Source: Hungatella sp. UBA4396 (GTDB taxonomy: Bacteria > Bacillota > Clostridia > Lachnospirales > Lachnospiraceae). Taken from it: 64,000 bases of DNA. A program made the translations under genes and the position numbers. Location: positions 11,001-75,000 of the forward strand of contig DGRE01000029.1 in NCBI GenBank assembly GCA_002389905.1, written 5' to 3'. Shown piece by piece: positions 16,403-24,648 of this stretch; the stretch's first letter is position 1, and each line of letters starts with the position of its first letter. Under the pieces are notes generated by a model, which made no database searches, had not been told where the DNA came from, and was given only the letters and a program-made list of their open reading frames with translations.

Positions 16403-17608
16403 ATGAGAGACAGAAATTGTATTGTATGCGGCACATCTCTTGGAGAAAAGCCGCTGATGACCCTTGAGCATATGCCGGCTTCTGCCCAGGACATTCCTTC
16501 AAAAGAAGAGGTTGAACATGACAAGGGTGTGACCCTTCATCTTCACCAGTGTGAAACCTGCGGCCTGGTGCAGTTTGACTGCCAGCCGGTGGCTTACTAT
16601 AAGGACGTTATCCGGTCCGGCGGATTTACTACTACCATGGTGGAGTTGAGAAGAAGCCAGTACCGTCATTTTATCGATACCTTCCGTTTGGAGGGAAAGA
16701 AGCTGATTGAGGCAGGATGCGGACAGGGAGAGTTCCTCGGCGTGCTGAATGAATTTCCGGTAAGGGCCTGTGGAATTGAATACAGGGAAAGTCTGGTTCA
16801 ATTAGCCAGGGAAAAGGGGCTTACGGTTTGGAAGCAGTTTGCAGAGGAGGGAGCGGTTTTAGAGCCTGGAGACGGCAGTATAACCGGCCCTTATGACGGT
16901 TTTTTGTCTTTTAATTTTCTGGAACATCAGCTTGAGCCCGTAAGTATGCTCCGCTGCCTTGCAGATAATTTAACAGAGAATGGAGTGGGCTTGATTACAG
17001 TCCCCAGTCTGGAATACATCCTTCAGTATGACGGCTATTATGAACTGATCCGGGATCATCTGGCTTATTATACCTTTGATACCCTTAAGTTTGCGGTTCA
17101 GGAGGCCGGATTTGAGGTTATAGAGGAAGAAATGATCAACAGGGACACTCTTTCCGTCCTTGTGAGAAAGACGGCAAAGCCGATGCAAGCACAGGCAGAA
17201 AAGGCCCGTCAAGAAAGAAATCCGGAAAAGGTGGATGTTTCCGGACTGATAGAAAGCCAGACTCTGATCGGAAGAGAAATGGAGAGTCTGATTGAAAACC
17301 TAAAGTCCCAGGGAAAACGGCTTGCCGTATGGGGAGCCAGCCATCAGGGCTTTACCCTGACAGCCACCACGGAAATCGGCAGGTTTGCGGAGTATATCAT
17401 TGATTCTGCTCCCTTTAAACAGGGGAAATATGCCCCTGCCTCCCATCTTCCTATTGTGTCTCCCGATCATTATAAAAAGGATCCGGTGGAGGTCATTTTG
17501 ATCGTGGCTCCCGGCTATACCAATGAGATTGCCGGGTCCATACGGGAAAAATTCGGCAATGATGTGGAGATTATGGCGTTAAAATCCAATCATCTGGAAA
17601 GGATATAG
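16403..17608 (+). CDS. SAM-dependent C-methyltransferase (deoxysugar type)
   Basis: 401-residue three-part protein. The N-terminal zinc-binding module has Cys pairs in NCIVCGTSL and HQCETCGLVQ. The central class I methyltransferase has LIEAGCGQGEFLGVL as the SAM motif (about residues 95-110), and LSFNFLEHQLEP follows as motif IV. The C-terminal domain RLAVWGASHQGFTLT resembles the C-methyltransferase C-terminal family. This domain set is that of NovU/TylC3-like enzymes that methylate a carbon of NDP-4-keto-6-deoxysugars. GGGAGG lies 11 nt upstream of the ATG. Together with the ThDP enzyme it suggests a branched or C-methylated sugar. Confidence 0.82.
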   Translation: MRDRNCIVCGTSLGEKPLMTLEHMPASAQDIPSKEEVEHDKGVTLHLHQCETCGLVQFDCQPVAYYKDVIRSGGFTTTMVELRRSQYRHFIDTFRLEGKKLIEAGCGQGEFLGVLNEFPVRACGIEYRESLVQLAREKGLTVWKQFAEEGAVLEPGDGSITGPYDGFLSFNFLEHQLEPVSMLRCLADNLTENGVGLITVPSLEYILQYDGYYELIRDHLAYYTFDTLKFAVQEAGFEVIEEEMINRDTLSVLVRKTAKPMQAQAEKARQERNPEKVDVSGLIESQTLIGREMESLIENLKSQGKRLAVWGASHQGFTLTATTEIGRFAEYIIDSAPFKQGKYAPASHLPIVSPDHYKKDPVEVILIVAPGYTNEIAGSIREKFGNDVEIMALKSNHLERI

Positions 17609-17617
17609 AATAAAACT

Positions 17618-18775
17618 ATGAAAGCATTTGTTTTAATTGAACCGGGGAAGGTTGGCTGGCATGAGGCTCCGGAACCTGTCCTCACTCCTTACGGTGCGAT
17701 CCTCCGTCCTCTGGCGGTTGCGCCCTGTTCTTCTGATGTTCATACCGTATACGGAGGTGGTTCCAGAAAGGCCCCCAACCTGATTCTGGGTCACGAGTGC
17801 GTGGGAGAAATTCTGGAAACAGGAGAACTGGTTCAGGATTTTAAACCGGGAGATGTGGTAGTGGTTCCTGCCATTACGCCGGACTGGCGGGCAATGGGAA
17901 TTCAGGAGGGGAATTTTAAACATGCTTCCGCACCTTTTTCCGGCCATCAGCTTGGAAGAACGGCTCCCGGAGTTTTTGCGGAGAAATTTCTCATTCCTGA
18001 TGCGGATACGACTTTGGCAAAGATTCCGGAAGGGGTTACTCTGGAACAGGCTCTCATGTGCGTGGATGTGGTGACTACAGGCTTTACCGGCGCTGAATTT
18101 GCCGATATTAAAATCGGTGACACGGTGGTGGTTCTTGGAATCGGCCCCATTGGTTTGATGGCCATAGAAGGCGCCCGCCATTTAGGAGCGGCCCGGATCA
18201 TTGCTGTGGGCAGCAGGCCTATTTGTGTGGAGCTGGCAAAGGAATTCGGAGCCACAGAGGTTCTCAGCTATAAGGTGAATCTGGCAGAAGGGCAAAGAGA
18301 GAACTCCCTGGGGGGTAAAGTGAATCCGCCCGAAGGTCAAAGAGAGGCCTCTCTGGTATGTAAGGACAAAGATGTGGTGCAGCAGGTTCTGGAACGGACA
18401 GGCGGTTTAGGCGCAGATGGCGTCATCATCTGCGGAGGCGGCGACGAGGTATTTGCCCAGGCGGTGGATATGGCCCGGTATGGCATTGGAACCATTTCCA
18501 ATGTGAATTATTTCGGCGGAACCGGAAATCTGCCCTTTCCCAAGTTTTCAGGAGGAAGAGGCATGGCAGGAAAGACCATTCATACAGAGCTTGCCAAGGG
18601 CGGCCGCATCAGGATGGAGCGCCTTCTTAAGATGGTTCAGTATGGAAGAATCAATCCCCAGAAATTAGTGACCCACCAGCTAAATGGTTTGGATCAGGTG
18701 GAAACAGCATTGCAGATGATGAAAGAAAAGCCGAAAGATTTAATTAAAGTCATGGTTCGGATAGATTGGAAGTGA
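17618..18775 (+). CDS. Zinc secondary alcohol dehydrogenase (TbADH-like), with inserted tandem repeat
   Basis: 385-residue medium-chain dehydrogenase close in sequence to NADP-dependent secondary alcohol dehydrogenases of Thermoanaerobacter: KVGWHE, RPLAVAPCSSDVHTV, ILGHECVGE, VVVPAITPDWR, VLGIGPIGLMA. Catalytic zinc ligands Cys (PCSSD), His-Glu (LGHE) and Asp (MCVDVVTTGF) are all present. GSRP plus a Tyr around residue 218 matches the NADP pocket of that enzyme. Residues about 219-248 are two copies of a 15-residue unit (KVNLAEGQRENSLGG / KVNPPEGQREASLVC) that the usual ~352-residue family lacks; see findings. In this locus it may reduce an acetyl branch to a hydroxyethyl group, which is inference. 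Confidence 0.85.
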   Translation: MKAFVLIEPGKVGWHEAPEPVLTPYGAILRPLAVAPCSSDVHTVYGGGSRKAPNLILGHECVGEILETGELVQDFKPGDVVVVPAITPDWRAMGIQEGNFKHASAPFSGHQLGRTAPGVFAEKFLIPDADTTLAKIPEGVTLEQALMCVDVVTTGFTGAEFADIKIGDTVVVLGIGPIGLMAIEGARHLGAARIIAVGSRPICVELAKEFGATEVLSYKVNLAEGQRENSLGGKVNPPEGQREASLVCKDKDVVQQVLERTGGLGADGVIICGGGDEVFAQAVDMARYGIGTISNVNYFGGTGNLPFPKFSGGRGMAGKTIHTELAKGGRIRMERLLKMVQYGRINPQKLVTHQLNGLDQVETALQMMKEKPKDLIKVMVRIDWK

Positions 18776-18779
18776 ACAG

Positions 18780-19766
18780 ATGAAGACAATCAGTATTGTG
18801 GTTCCCTGCTATAATGAGGAAGAAAATGTAGAAGCCCTGTATCAGGCGATTTCCGGCATATTTAAGAAAGAGCTGCCGGATTATGGCTATGAGCTCATTT
18901 TTATCGATAATGATTCCAGGGATCATACCAGAGAAAAAATACGCAGGCTTTGTTCCCAGGATGAAGGAGTCAAGGGAATATTCAACGCCAAAAACTTCGG
19001 CCAGTTCAATTCCCCCTATTATGCCATGCTTCAGTCCACAGGAGACTGCACCATTCTCATGGCAGCGGACTTTCAGGACCCGGTAGAAATGATCCCAAGG
19101 TATGTAAAGGAATGGGAAAAGGGCTATCGGATCGTCATAGGAATCAAGGAATCCAGTAGGGAAAATAAGCTGATGTACTGGCTGAGAAGCTGCTATTATA
19201 AGGCTATTAAAAAGCTTTCCGACGTGGAGCAGATCGAGCACTTTACCGGCTTTGGGCTTTATGATGCAAGATTTATCAGAGTGCTGAGAGAGCTTGATGA
19301 CCCCACTCCCTTCCTTCGGGGAATCGTAGCGGAGCTTGGCTTCAAGCGCAAGGAAATCCCTTATGACCAGCCAAAACGCCGGGCAGGAAAGACCAGCAAT
19401 AACCTTTACCGCCTCTATGATGCGGCCATGCTGAGCATCACTTCCTATACTAAGGTGGGGCTTCGTCTTGCGACGATTTTTGGAAGCCTCTGTTCCTTTG
19501 CCAGCATGCTGGTGGCTCTTGTATACCTGGTTTTAAAATTAATGTACTGGGACCGCTTTCCGGCAGGTATGGTGCCTCTTTTGATCGGAATGTTTTTCCT
19601 GGGGTCCATACAGATTTTCTTTATCGGACTTGTGGGAGAGTACATCATGTCCATGAATGCCAGAATCATGAAACGGCCTCTTGTCATTGAAGAAGAGAGG
19701 ATCAATTTTACAGAAGAGGATATGCTTCTTACGGCAGCATCTGTGGAGGATGAAGATCAGAGATGA
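18780..19766 (+). CDS. GT2 polyprenyl-phosphate glycosyltransferase (GtrB/DPM1-like)
   Basis: 328 residues. The GT-A domain begins ISIVVPCYNEEENVEALYQA, has FIDNDSRDHT and the aspartate motif MAADFQDP around residue 100. Two C-terminal membrane segments follow (about 228-255 and 262-290), then a cytosolic tail. This is the arrangement of enzymes that load a sugar onto undecaprenyl phosphate for flipping or for decorating surface glycans. It starts 4 nt after the dehydrogenase stop and overlaps the next gene by 4 nt. Confidence 0.85.
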   Translation: MKTISIVVPCYNEEENVEALYQAISGIFKKELPDYGYELIFIDNDSRDHTREKIRRLCSQDEGVKGIFNAKNFGQFNSPYYAMLQSTGDCTILMAADFQDPVEMIPRYVKEWEKGYRIVIGIKESSRENKLMYWLRSCYYKAIKKLSDVEQIEHFTGFGLYDARFIRVLRELDDPTPFLRGIVAELGFKRKEIPYDQPKRRAGKTSNNLYRLYDAAMLSITSYTKVGLRLATIFGSLCSFASMLVALVYLVLKLMYWDRFPAGMVPLLIGMFFLGSIQIFFIGLVGEYIMSMNARIMKRPLVIEEERINFTEEDMLLTAASVEDEDQR

Positions 19767-21955
19767 AATATAAGATAGATATTGCACGAATCCGTGAAAA
19801 TTCAATGATATTAAATGGTTGGGTGATCGGCAGGACAGAAGAGACGGAGGCAGAGTTTCAGGTCTTGGACGGCAGTGAAAATCCAGTTGAATTTAAGCTG
19901 GTTCCCGTCCGCAGAGATGATGTGAGCCAGATTTATTTCAAGAAAACAGTGGCAAGGGATCTTGGTTTTGACATCCGGATACCTTATATCCGGGAGGAAA
20001 ATGAGGACCGGATTTTGGTCATCCATTGCGACGGCAAAACCGTAAAGGTGAAGCTCAATGCATCCATTCTGGAACGGCAGAACAGTTCTGCCCACAAAAG
20101 GACTGCCAAGCTGAAAAGCATGATGAACGCCCAAACCCTTTGCTCCGCAGTGGACTTCTGGAAGGAAAACGGCTTTAAAGCGCTGCTGTTAAAGTCCAGA
20201 CACAAACTTCAGGGCATTGACAGTGATTACGATTACCCGGAGTGGTACAGCCTTACCAAAACATCAGAAGAAGACTTAGAAGCCCAGAAGAAAACTGTTT
20301 TTGACTATAACCCCAAGATGTCTGTGGTAATCCCTGCCTATAAGACGCCGGAGCGGTTTCTGGCAGCTATGCTGGATTCCCTTCTGTCCCAGACCTATAC
20401 CAAATGGGAAGTCTGCATAGCAGACGGAAGCCCTAAGGGGGAGAGTGTGGAACGGGTGTTAAAGCGCTATGCTTCAAAGGATGAGAGAATCCGGTACGTG
20501 ATTTTAGGAGAGAATAAGGGAATCTCAGGAAATACCAATGCAGCTATTGAAATGGCTACAGGAGATTTTGTGGTTTTAGCAGACCACGACGATACCCTGG
20601 CTCCTGATGCCTTGTTTGAATGCGTAAAGGCCATTAATTCTGATCCTGAAATCGATGTGGTTTATACTGATGAAGACAAGCTGGACATGGATGGAGGAGA
20701 GTTGTTCGAACCTCATTTCAAGCCGGACTTTAACCCTGATCTCTTAACCAGCGTCAACTATATCTGCCATCTGTTTGTGGTCAATCACGACCTTCTTATG
20801 GAAGTGGGCGGTTTCCGGGAGGAATTTGACGGAGCCCAGGATTATGATTTTATTTTCCGCTGTACGGAAAAGGCCAGGAAGATTTATCATATACCAAAGG
20901 CACTATACCACTGGCGCTGTCACCAGAATTCCACCGCCAGCAACCCGGAAAGCAAGCTTTATGCCTTTGAGGCAGGAGCAAGAGCCATTAAGGCCCATTA
21001 TGAACGGATGGGCATTGGGGTGAAATTCGTGGAAAAGGGAGTGGATTACGGTATTTATCATTCCACCTTTGAGATAATCGGAGAGCCCTTGATTTCTATT
21101 ATTATCCCCAACAAGGACCACAGCGCTGATTTGGATTTATGTATGCGCACCCTCATTGAAAAATCCACTTACAGGAACCTGGAATTCATTGTGGTGGAAA
21201 ATAACAGCACTGCCCCGGAAACCTTCGCTTATTATGAAAAAATCCAAAAGGAATTTGACTTCGTCCGGGTGGTGAAATGGGACCGGGAATTCAATTACTC
21301 TGCCATCAATAATTTCGGCGTTTCCTTTGCAAAGGGAGAATATCTTCTGTTTTTAAATAATGATACAGAAATCATCAATCCGGAAAGCATCCATGAACTT
21401 CTTGGCTTCTGCCAGCGGGAGGATGTGGGAATTGTGGGAGCCAGACTCTTATATTCCGATGATACCATTCAGCATGCCGGTGTGGTAGTAGGCTTTGGCG
21501 GAATTGCAGGCCATACCTTTATCGGCCTTCATAAGGCAGAAAGCAGCTATTTCAACCAGGCCATGTGCGCCAGAAACTACAGCGCGGTAACTGCTGCCTG
21601 TATGATGAGCAAAAGATCCCTGTTTGATCAGGTGGGAGGCTTTACAGAGGAGCTGCAGGTTGCTTTTAATGATATTGATTACTGTATGAAGATCCGCTCG
21701 ATCAATAAGCTGGTGGTTTATGCGCCTTACGCCCTGTTCTACCACTATGAGTCCAAATCCAGAGGTCTGGAGGACACCCCGGAGAAGGTGGAACGTTTTA
21801 ACCGGGAGATTAAGAAGTTTTCAGAGCGGTGGCCGGATATTTTAAGAGAGGGAGACCCTTATTACAATCCCAACTTAACCCTGCGCAAGTCCAACTTCGC
21901 CCTGCGTGACCTTAAAAAGGAAAAAATCGGGGAACCTTACAAGCTTGAGGTGTGA
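19763..21955 (+). CDS. Two-domain GT2 glycosyltransferase
   Basis: 730-residue cytosolic protein with an N-terminal beta-rich extension (residues 1-110, RENSMILNGWVIGRTEE...) and two GT-A domains. Domain 1 runs from about 185, with MSVVIPAYKTPERFL and the metal motif VVLADHDDTLAPDAL. Domain 2 runs from about 445, with LISIIIPNKDHSADL and LFLNNDTEIINPES. Each has its own DxD-like motif, so two transfer steps are likely, as in rhamnan/O-antigen-type elongating enzymes. Start overlaps the previous gene (ATGA). Acceptor and donor are unknown. Confidence 0.85.
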   Translation: MKYKIDIARIRENSMILNGWVIGRTEETEAEFQVLDGSENPVEFKLVPVRRDDVSQIYFKKTVARDLGFDIRIPYIREENEDRILVIHCDGKTVKVKLNASILERQNSSAHKRTAKLKSMMNAQTLCSAVDFWKENGFKALLLKSRHKLQGIDSDYDYPEWYSLTKTSEEDLEAQKKTVFDYNPKMSVVIPAYKTPERFLAAMLDSLLSQTYTKWEVCIADGSPKGESVERVLKRYASKDERIRYVILGENKGISGNTNAAIEMATGDFVVLADHDDTLAPDALFECVKAINSDPEIDVVYTDEDKLDMDGGELFEPHFKPDFNPDLLTSVNYICHLFVVNHDLLMEVGGFREEFDGAQDYDFIFRCTEKARKIYHIPKALYHWRCHQNSTASNPESKLYAFEAGARAIKAHYERMGIGVKFVEKGVDYGIYHSTFEIIGEPLISIIIPNKDHSADLDLCMRTLIEKSTYRNLEFIVVENNSTAPETFAYYEKIQKEFDFVRVVKWDREFNYSAINNFGVSFAKGEYLLFLNNDTEIINPESIHELLGFCQREDVGIVGARLLYSDDTIQHAGVVVGFGGIAGHTFIGLHKAESSYFNQAMCARNYSAVTAACMMSKRSLFDQVGGFTEELQVAFNDIDYCMKIRSINKLVVYAPYALFYHYESKSRGLEDTPEKVERFNREIKKFSERWPDILREGDPYYNPNLTLRKSNFALRDLKKEKIGEPYKLEV

Positions 21956-21956
21956 G

Positions 21957-22946
21957 ATGCAGAAAAAAGTGACCATCATTATTCCTAATTACAATGGACT
22001 TAAATTTATGGAACCCTGTTTTAAAGCCCTGGAAGCTCAGAGTGAAAAGAACTTTGAGCTTCTTGTGGTGGACAACGGTTCTTCCGATGGCAGTGTGGAA
22101 TGGCTGAAGGAGCGGGATATCCCTTCTGTATTTCTCGAAGAAAACACCGGCTTTTCCGGGGCTGTAAATGTAGGAATCAGCCGTTCCCGGACTCCCTATG
22201 TCATTCTTCTAAACAATGATACGGAGCCGGAGCCGGATTATGTCAAGGAAATGGTAAAAGCCATTGAACGGTCCCCTGAAATATTTTCCGTCAGCAGCAA
22301 GATGATCCAGCTCTATCACAAGGAGCTGATGGATGATGCAGGAGACATGTACAGTCTTCTTGGCTGGGCCTACCAGCGCGGCGTAGGCCACAGCAGCCGG
22401 GGCTACCGAAAACCCTGCCAGGTATTTTCGGCCTGTGCGGGAGCGGCGATTTACCGGAGAGAGGTTTTTGAGGAAATCGGCGGCTTCGACGAGGACCACT
22501 TTGCTTATTTGGAGGATATCGATGTAGGATACCGTGCAAAGATCTTCGGATATAAAAATATGTACTGCCCTACAGCCGTAGTTTACCACGTAGGAAGCGG
22601 AACCAGCGGTTCCAAGTATAACTCCTTCAAGGTCCGTCTGGCTGCCAGGAACAATGTGTATTTAAATTATAAAAACATGCCCTTTCTCCAGCTTTTTATA
22701 AACCTGGGGCCATTACTGGCAGGGATGTTTGTGAAATATTTGTTTTTCCGGAAAATCGGCTTTGCTTCTGATTATGTGGAAGGACTTAAAGAAGGTTTGA
22801 GGACGGCGGGAAAAACGAAGAAAGTAAAGTTCCGTTCCTCTCATTTAGGGAACTATTTGCGTATAGAAGGAGAGTTGATTTATGGAACAATCCTCTATAT
22901 TTGGGAATTTTTAAAAAGAAAGCTAAAAATTTTCAGGTCATTTTAA
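21957..22946 (+). CDS. GT2 glycosyltransferase (rhamnosyltransferase-like)
   Basis: 329 residues from ATG 21957, 1 nt after the previous stop and preceded by GAGGTG; the longer in-frame start 51 nt upstream lies inside the previous gene. VTIIIPNYNGLKFMEPCF opens the GT-A domain. VDNGSSDGSVEWL and LLNNDTEPEPDYV give the nucleotide and DxD-like motifs, and GFDEDHFAYLEDIDVGYR is the catalytic-base region. The C-terminal part has one hydrophobic stretch near 245-265. It is the last gene of this transcript group; the next operon has its own promoter-like site. Confidence 0.85.
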   Translation: MQKKVTIIIPNYNGLKFMEPCFKALEAQSEKNFELLVVDNGSSDGSVEWLKERDIPSVFLEENTGFSGAVNVGISRSRTPYVILLNNDTEPEPDYVKEMVKAIERSPEIFSVSSKMIQLYHKELMDDAGDMYSLLGWAYQRGVGHSSRGYRKPCQVFSACAGAAIYRREVFEEIGGFDEDHFAYLEDIDVGYRAKIFGYKNMYCPTAVVYHVGSGTSGSKYNSFKVRLAARNNVYLNYKNMPFLQLFINLGPLLAGMFVKYLFFRKIGFASDYVEGLKEGLRTAGKTKKVKFRSSHLGNYLRIEGELIYGTILYIWEFLKRKLKIFRSF

Positions 22947-22957
22947 GAATAATTTAA

Positions 22958-22986
22958 TAGCAACATAGGGATTTATTGTGTATAAT
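22958..22986 (+). promoter_or_regulatory. Probable promoter ahead of the structured element and sugar-transferase gene
   Basis: TATAAT at 22981-22986 is a perfect -10 box; the -35 (TAGCAA at 22958-22963, 17 nt spacing) is weak. Transcription would start near 22993, about 11 nt before the structured element at 23004. Confidence 0.45.
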
Positions 22987-23003
22987 ATCCACGAAAGCAA
23001 TGA

Positions 23004-23133
23004 GCAGTGCGAAACAGGGCGCGAAAGATTTTTTTCGTTGTGCCCGCACATAAGAAAAAAATTTTTTGTGTCCTGTTTCATAGGGCGAATGCCCGTGAGC
23101 CGGTAAAGCCGCAGGCTTTACCGGCTGCACTGC
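23004..23133 (+). ncRNA. Structured leader-like element, copy 1
   Basis: About 130 nt with a closed multi-helix fold. The outer stem is GCAGTGC (23004-23010) with GCACTGC (23127-23133). The second stem is AAACAGG (23012-23018) with CCTGTTT (23072-23078) and encloses a long imperfect A/T-rich hairpin. A short hairpin GGGCGAATGCCC lies at 23083-23094. The last hairpin is GCCGGTAAAGCC/GGCTTTACCGGC (23099-23125). The same architecture with different stem sequences recurs at 59811-59939. It ends 63 nt before the ATG of the sugar transferase. It may be a cis-acting RNA, a small RNA or a dispersed repeat. Confidence 0.5.
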
Positions 23134-23196
23134 GGACTTACGGGCAACACATGCCTCCCCTATGATTCACCCTCACAATTCGGAAGGTTTTCCACT

Positions 23197-24615
23197 ATGA
23201 TAAAAGACAATCAAAAAAAACTAAACGGATTCCACGTAGTACTGGACGCTTTAGTCCTTGCCCTGTCCTATTTTCTATCATGGGCGCTGCTTCTCACAGG
23301 AAACCGCATATTCAGCCCCGGAAAAGGAGTTTTGGCCCCTCAGTATTATTTCGCAGTATTTCTCGTAATGCTGCCAGTGTACCTTCTGCTCTACGGCATC
23401 TTTAATTTATACACGCCGAAGAGAATCCAGGGAAAGCGGTATGAGTTTGCCAATATCTGCAAGGCCAATTTATTTGGGGTTTTGCTCTTTACCATGATTT
23501 TTTTTCTGGCAAAGAATAACCCTTATTTCCGTGAGTTCTCCAGAAGAATCATATTCTACTTCTGCGCCATCAACATCGTCCTGGAAACCATAGAACGCAA
23601 CCTTATCCGCTACACCCTCCGTTCCATGCGTTCCAAAGGCTACAACCAGAAGCACATCCTCTTAATCGGTTACAGCCGTGCCGCCGAAGGCTTCATAGAC
23701 CGGGTTCTGTTCAACCCCGAATGGGGATACCAGATCAAAGGAATTCTGGATAACACCAAAGAATGGGGAACCGGATACAAAGGAATCAACGTCATTGGAA
23801 AAGTAGGAGATTTAGACGAAATCCTGAACTTAAACTCCCTGGATGAAATAGCGATCACCCTCAGCATCACCGAATACGCCAACTTAGAAAGAATTGTAGC
23901 CTCCTGCGAGAAATCAGGAGTCCACACCAAATTTATTCCCGACTATAACAACATGATCCCCACCAGACCCTATATTGAAGATCTCCACGGTCTGCCGGTA
24001 GTAAACATCCGCCGGGTGCCTCTGACCGACCCTCTGAACGCCATGGCAAAAAGAGCGGTAGACATTTTAGGGGCTGTTTTTGCATTGCTTTTATTTTCAC
24101 CCATCATGCTTTTAGCAGCAGCTCTCATTAAGCTGACTTCCCCCGGTCCTCTCATCTACAGCCAGGAGCGGGTAGGCCTTCACAACAGGCCGTTTAAAAT
24201 GTATAAGTTCCGTTCCATGGTGGTTCAGGCGCCATCCGAAGAAAAAACAAAATGGACCTCCCCCCATGATTCCCGTGTAACCCCTATAGGACGATTCATC
24301 AGAAAGACAAGTATTGATGAGATGCCACAATTTTTAAATGTACTCCGGGGAGACATGAGCTTAGTGGGTCCAAGACCAGAAAGACCTCTCTTTGTGGAAA
24401 AATTTAAAGAAGAAATCCCCCGCTATATGATCAAGCATCAGGTGCGTCCGGGAATCACCGGATGGGCTCAGGTAAACGGATACCGGGGAGATACTTCTAT
24501 TACAAAGAGAATTGAACACGATTTGTATTACATTGAAAACTGGACCCTGGGATATGACTTTAAGATTTTATTTCTTACCGTATTCAAGGGATTTATCAAT
24601 AAAAATGCGTACTGA
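23197..24615 (+). CDS. Polyprenyl-phosphate sugar-1-phosphate transferase (WcaJ/WbaP family)
   Basis: 472 residues. Four N-terminal membrane helices lie between about residues 10 and 130. A CoA-binding-like Rossmann middle domain begins KHILLIGYSRAAEGF. A fifth hydrophobic segment (DILGAVFALLLFSPIMLLAA) precedes the catalytic domain. That domain has PLIYSQERVG, KMYKFRSM, KTSIDEMPQFLNVLRGDMSL, VGPRPERP and RPGITGWAQVNGY, all hallmark motifs of bacterial sugar transferases. It transfers hexose-1-P to undecaprenyl phosphate and so starts the repeat unit. GGAAGG precedes the ATG. It is cotranscribed with the LCP gene. Confidence 0.92.
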   Translation: MIKDNQKKLNGFHVVLDALVLALSYFLSWALLLTGNRIFSPGKGVLAPQYYFAVFLVMLPVYLLLYGIFNLYTPKRIQGKRYEFANICKANLFGVLLFTMIFFLAKNNPYFREFSRRIIFYFCAINIVLETIERNLIRYTLRSMRSKGYNQKHILLIGYSRAAEGFIDRVLFNPEWGYQIKGILDNTKEWGTGYKGINVIGKVGDLDEILNLNSLDEIAITLSITEYANLERIVASCEKSGVHTKFIPDYNNMIPTRPYIEDLHGLPVVNIRRVPLTDPLNAMAKRAVDILGAVFALLLFSPIMLLAAALIKLTSPGPLIYSQERVGLHNRPFKMYKFRSMVVQAPSEEKTKWTSPHDSRVTPIGRFIRKTSIDEMPQFLNVLRGDMSLVGPRPERPLFVEKFKEEIPRYMIKHQVRPGITGWAQVNGYRGDTSITKRIEHDLYYIENWTLGYDFKILFLTVFKGFINKNAY

Positions 24616-24648
24616 TACCACGACACCATTAGGATTGAGGATAAATAG

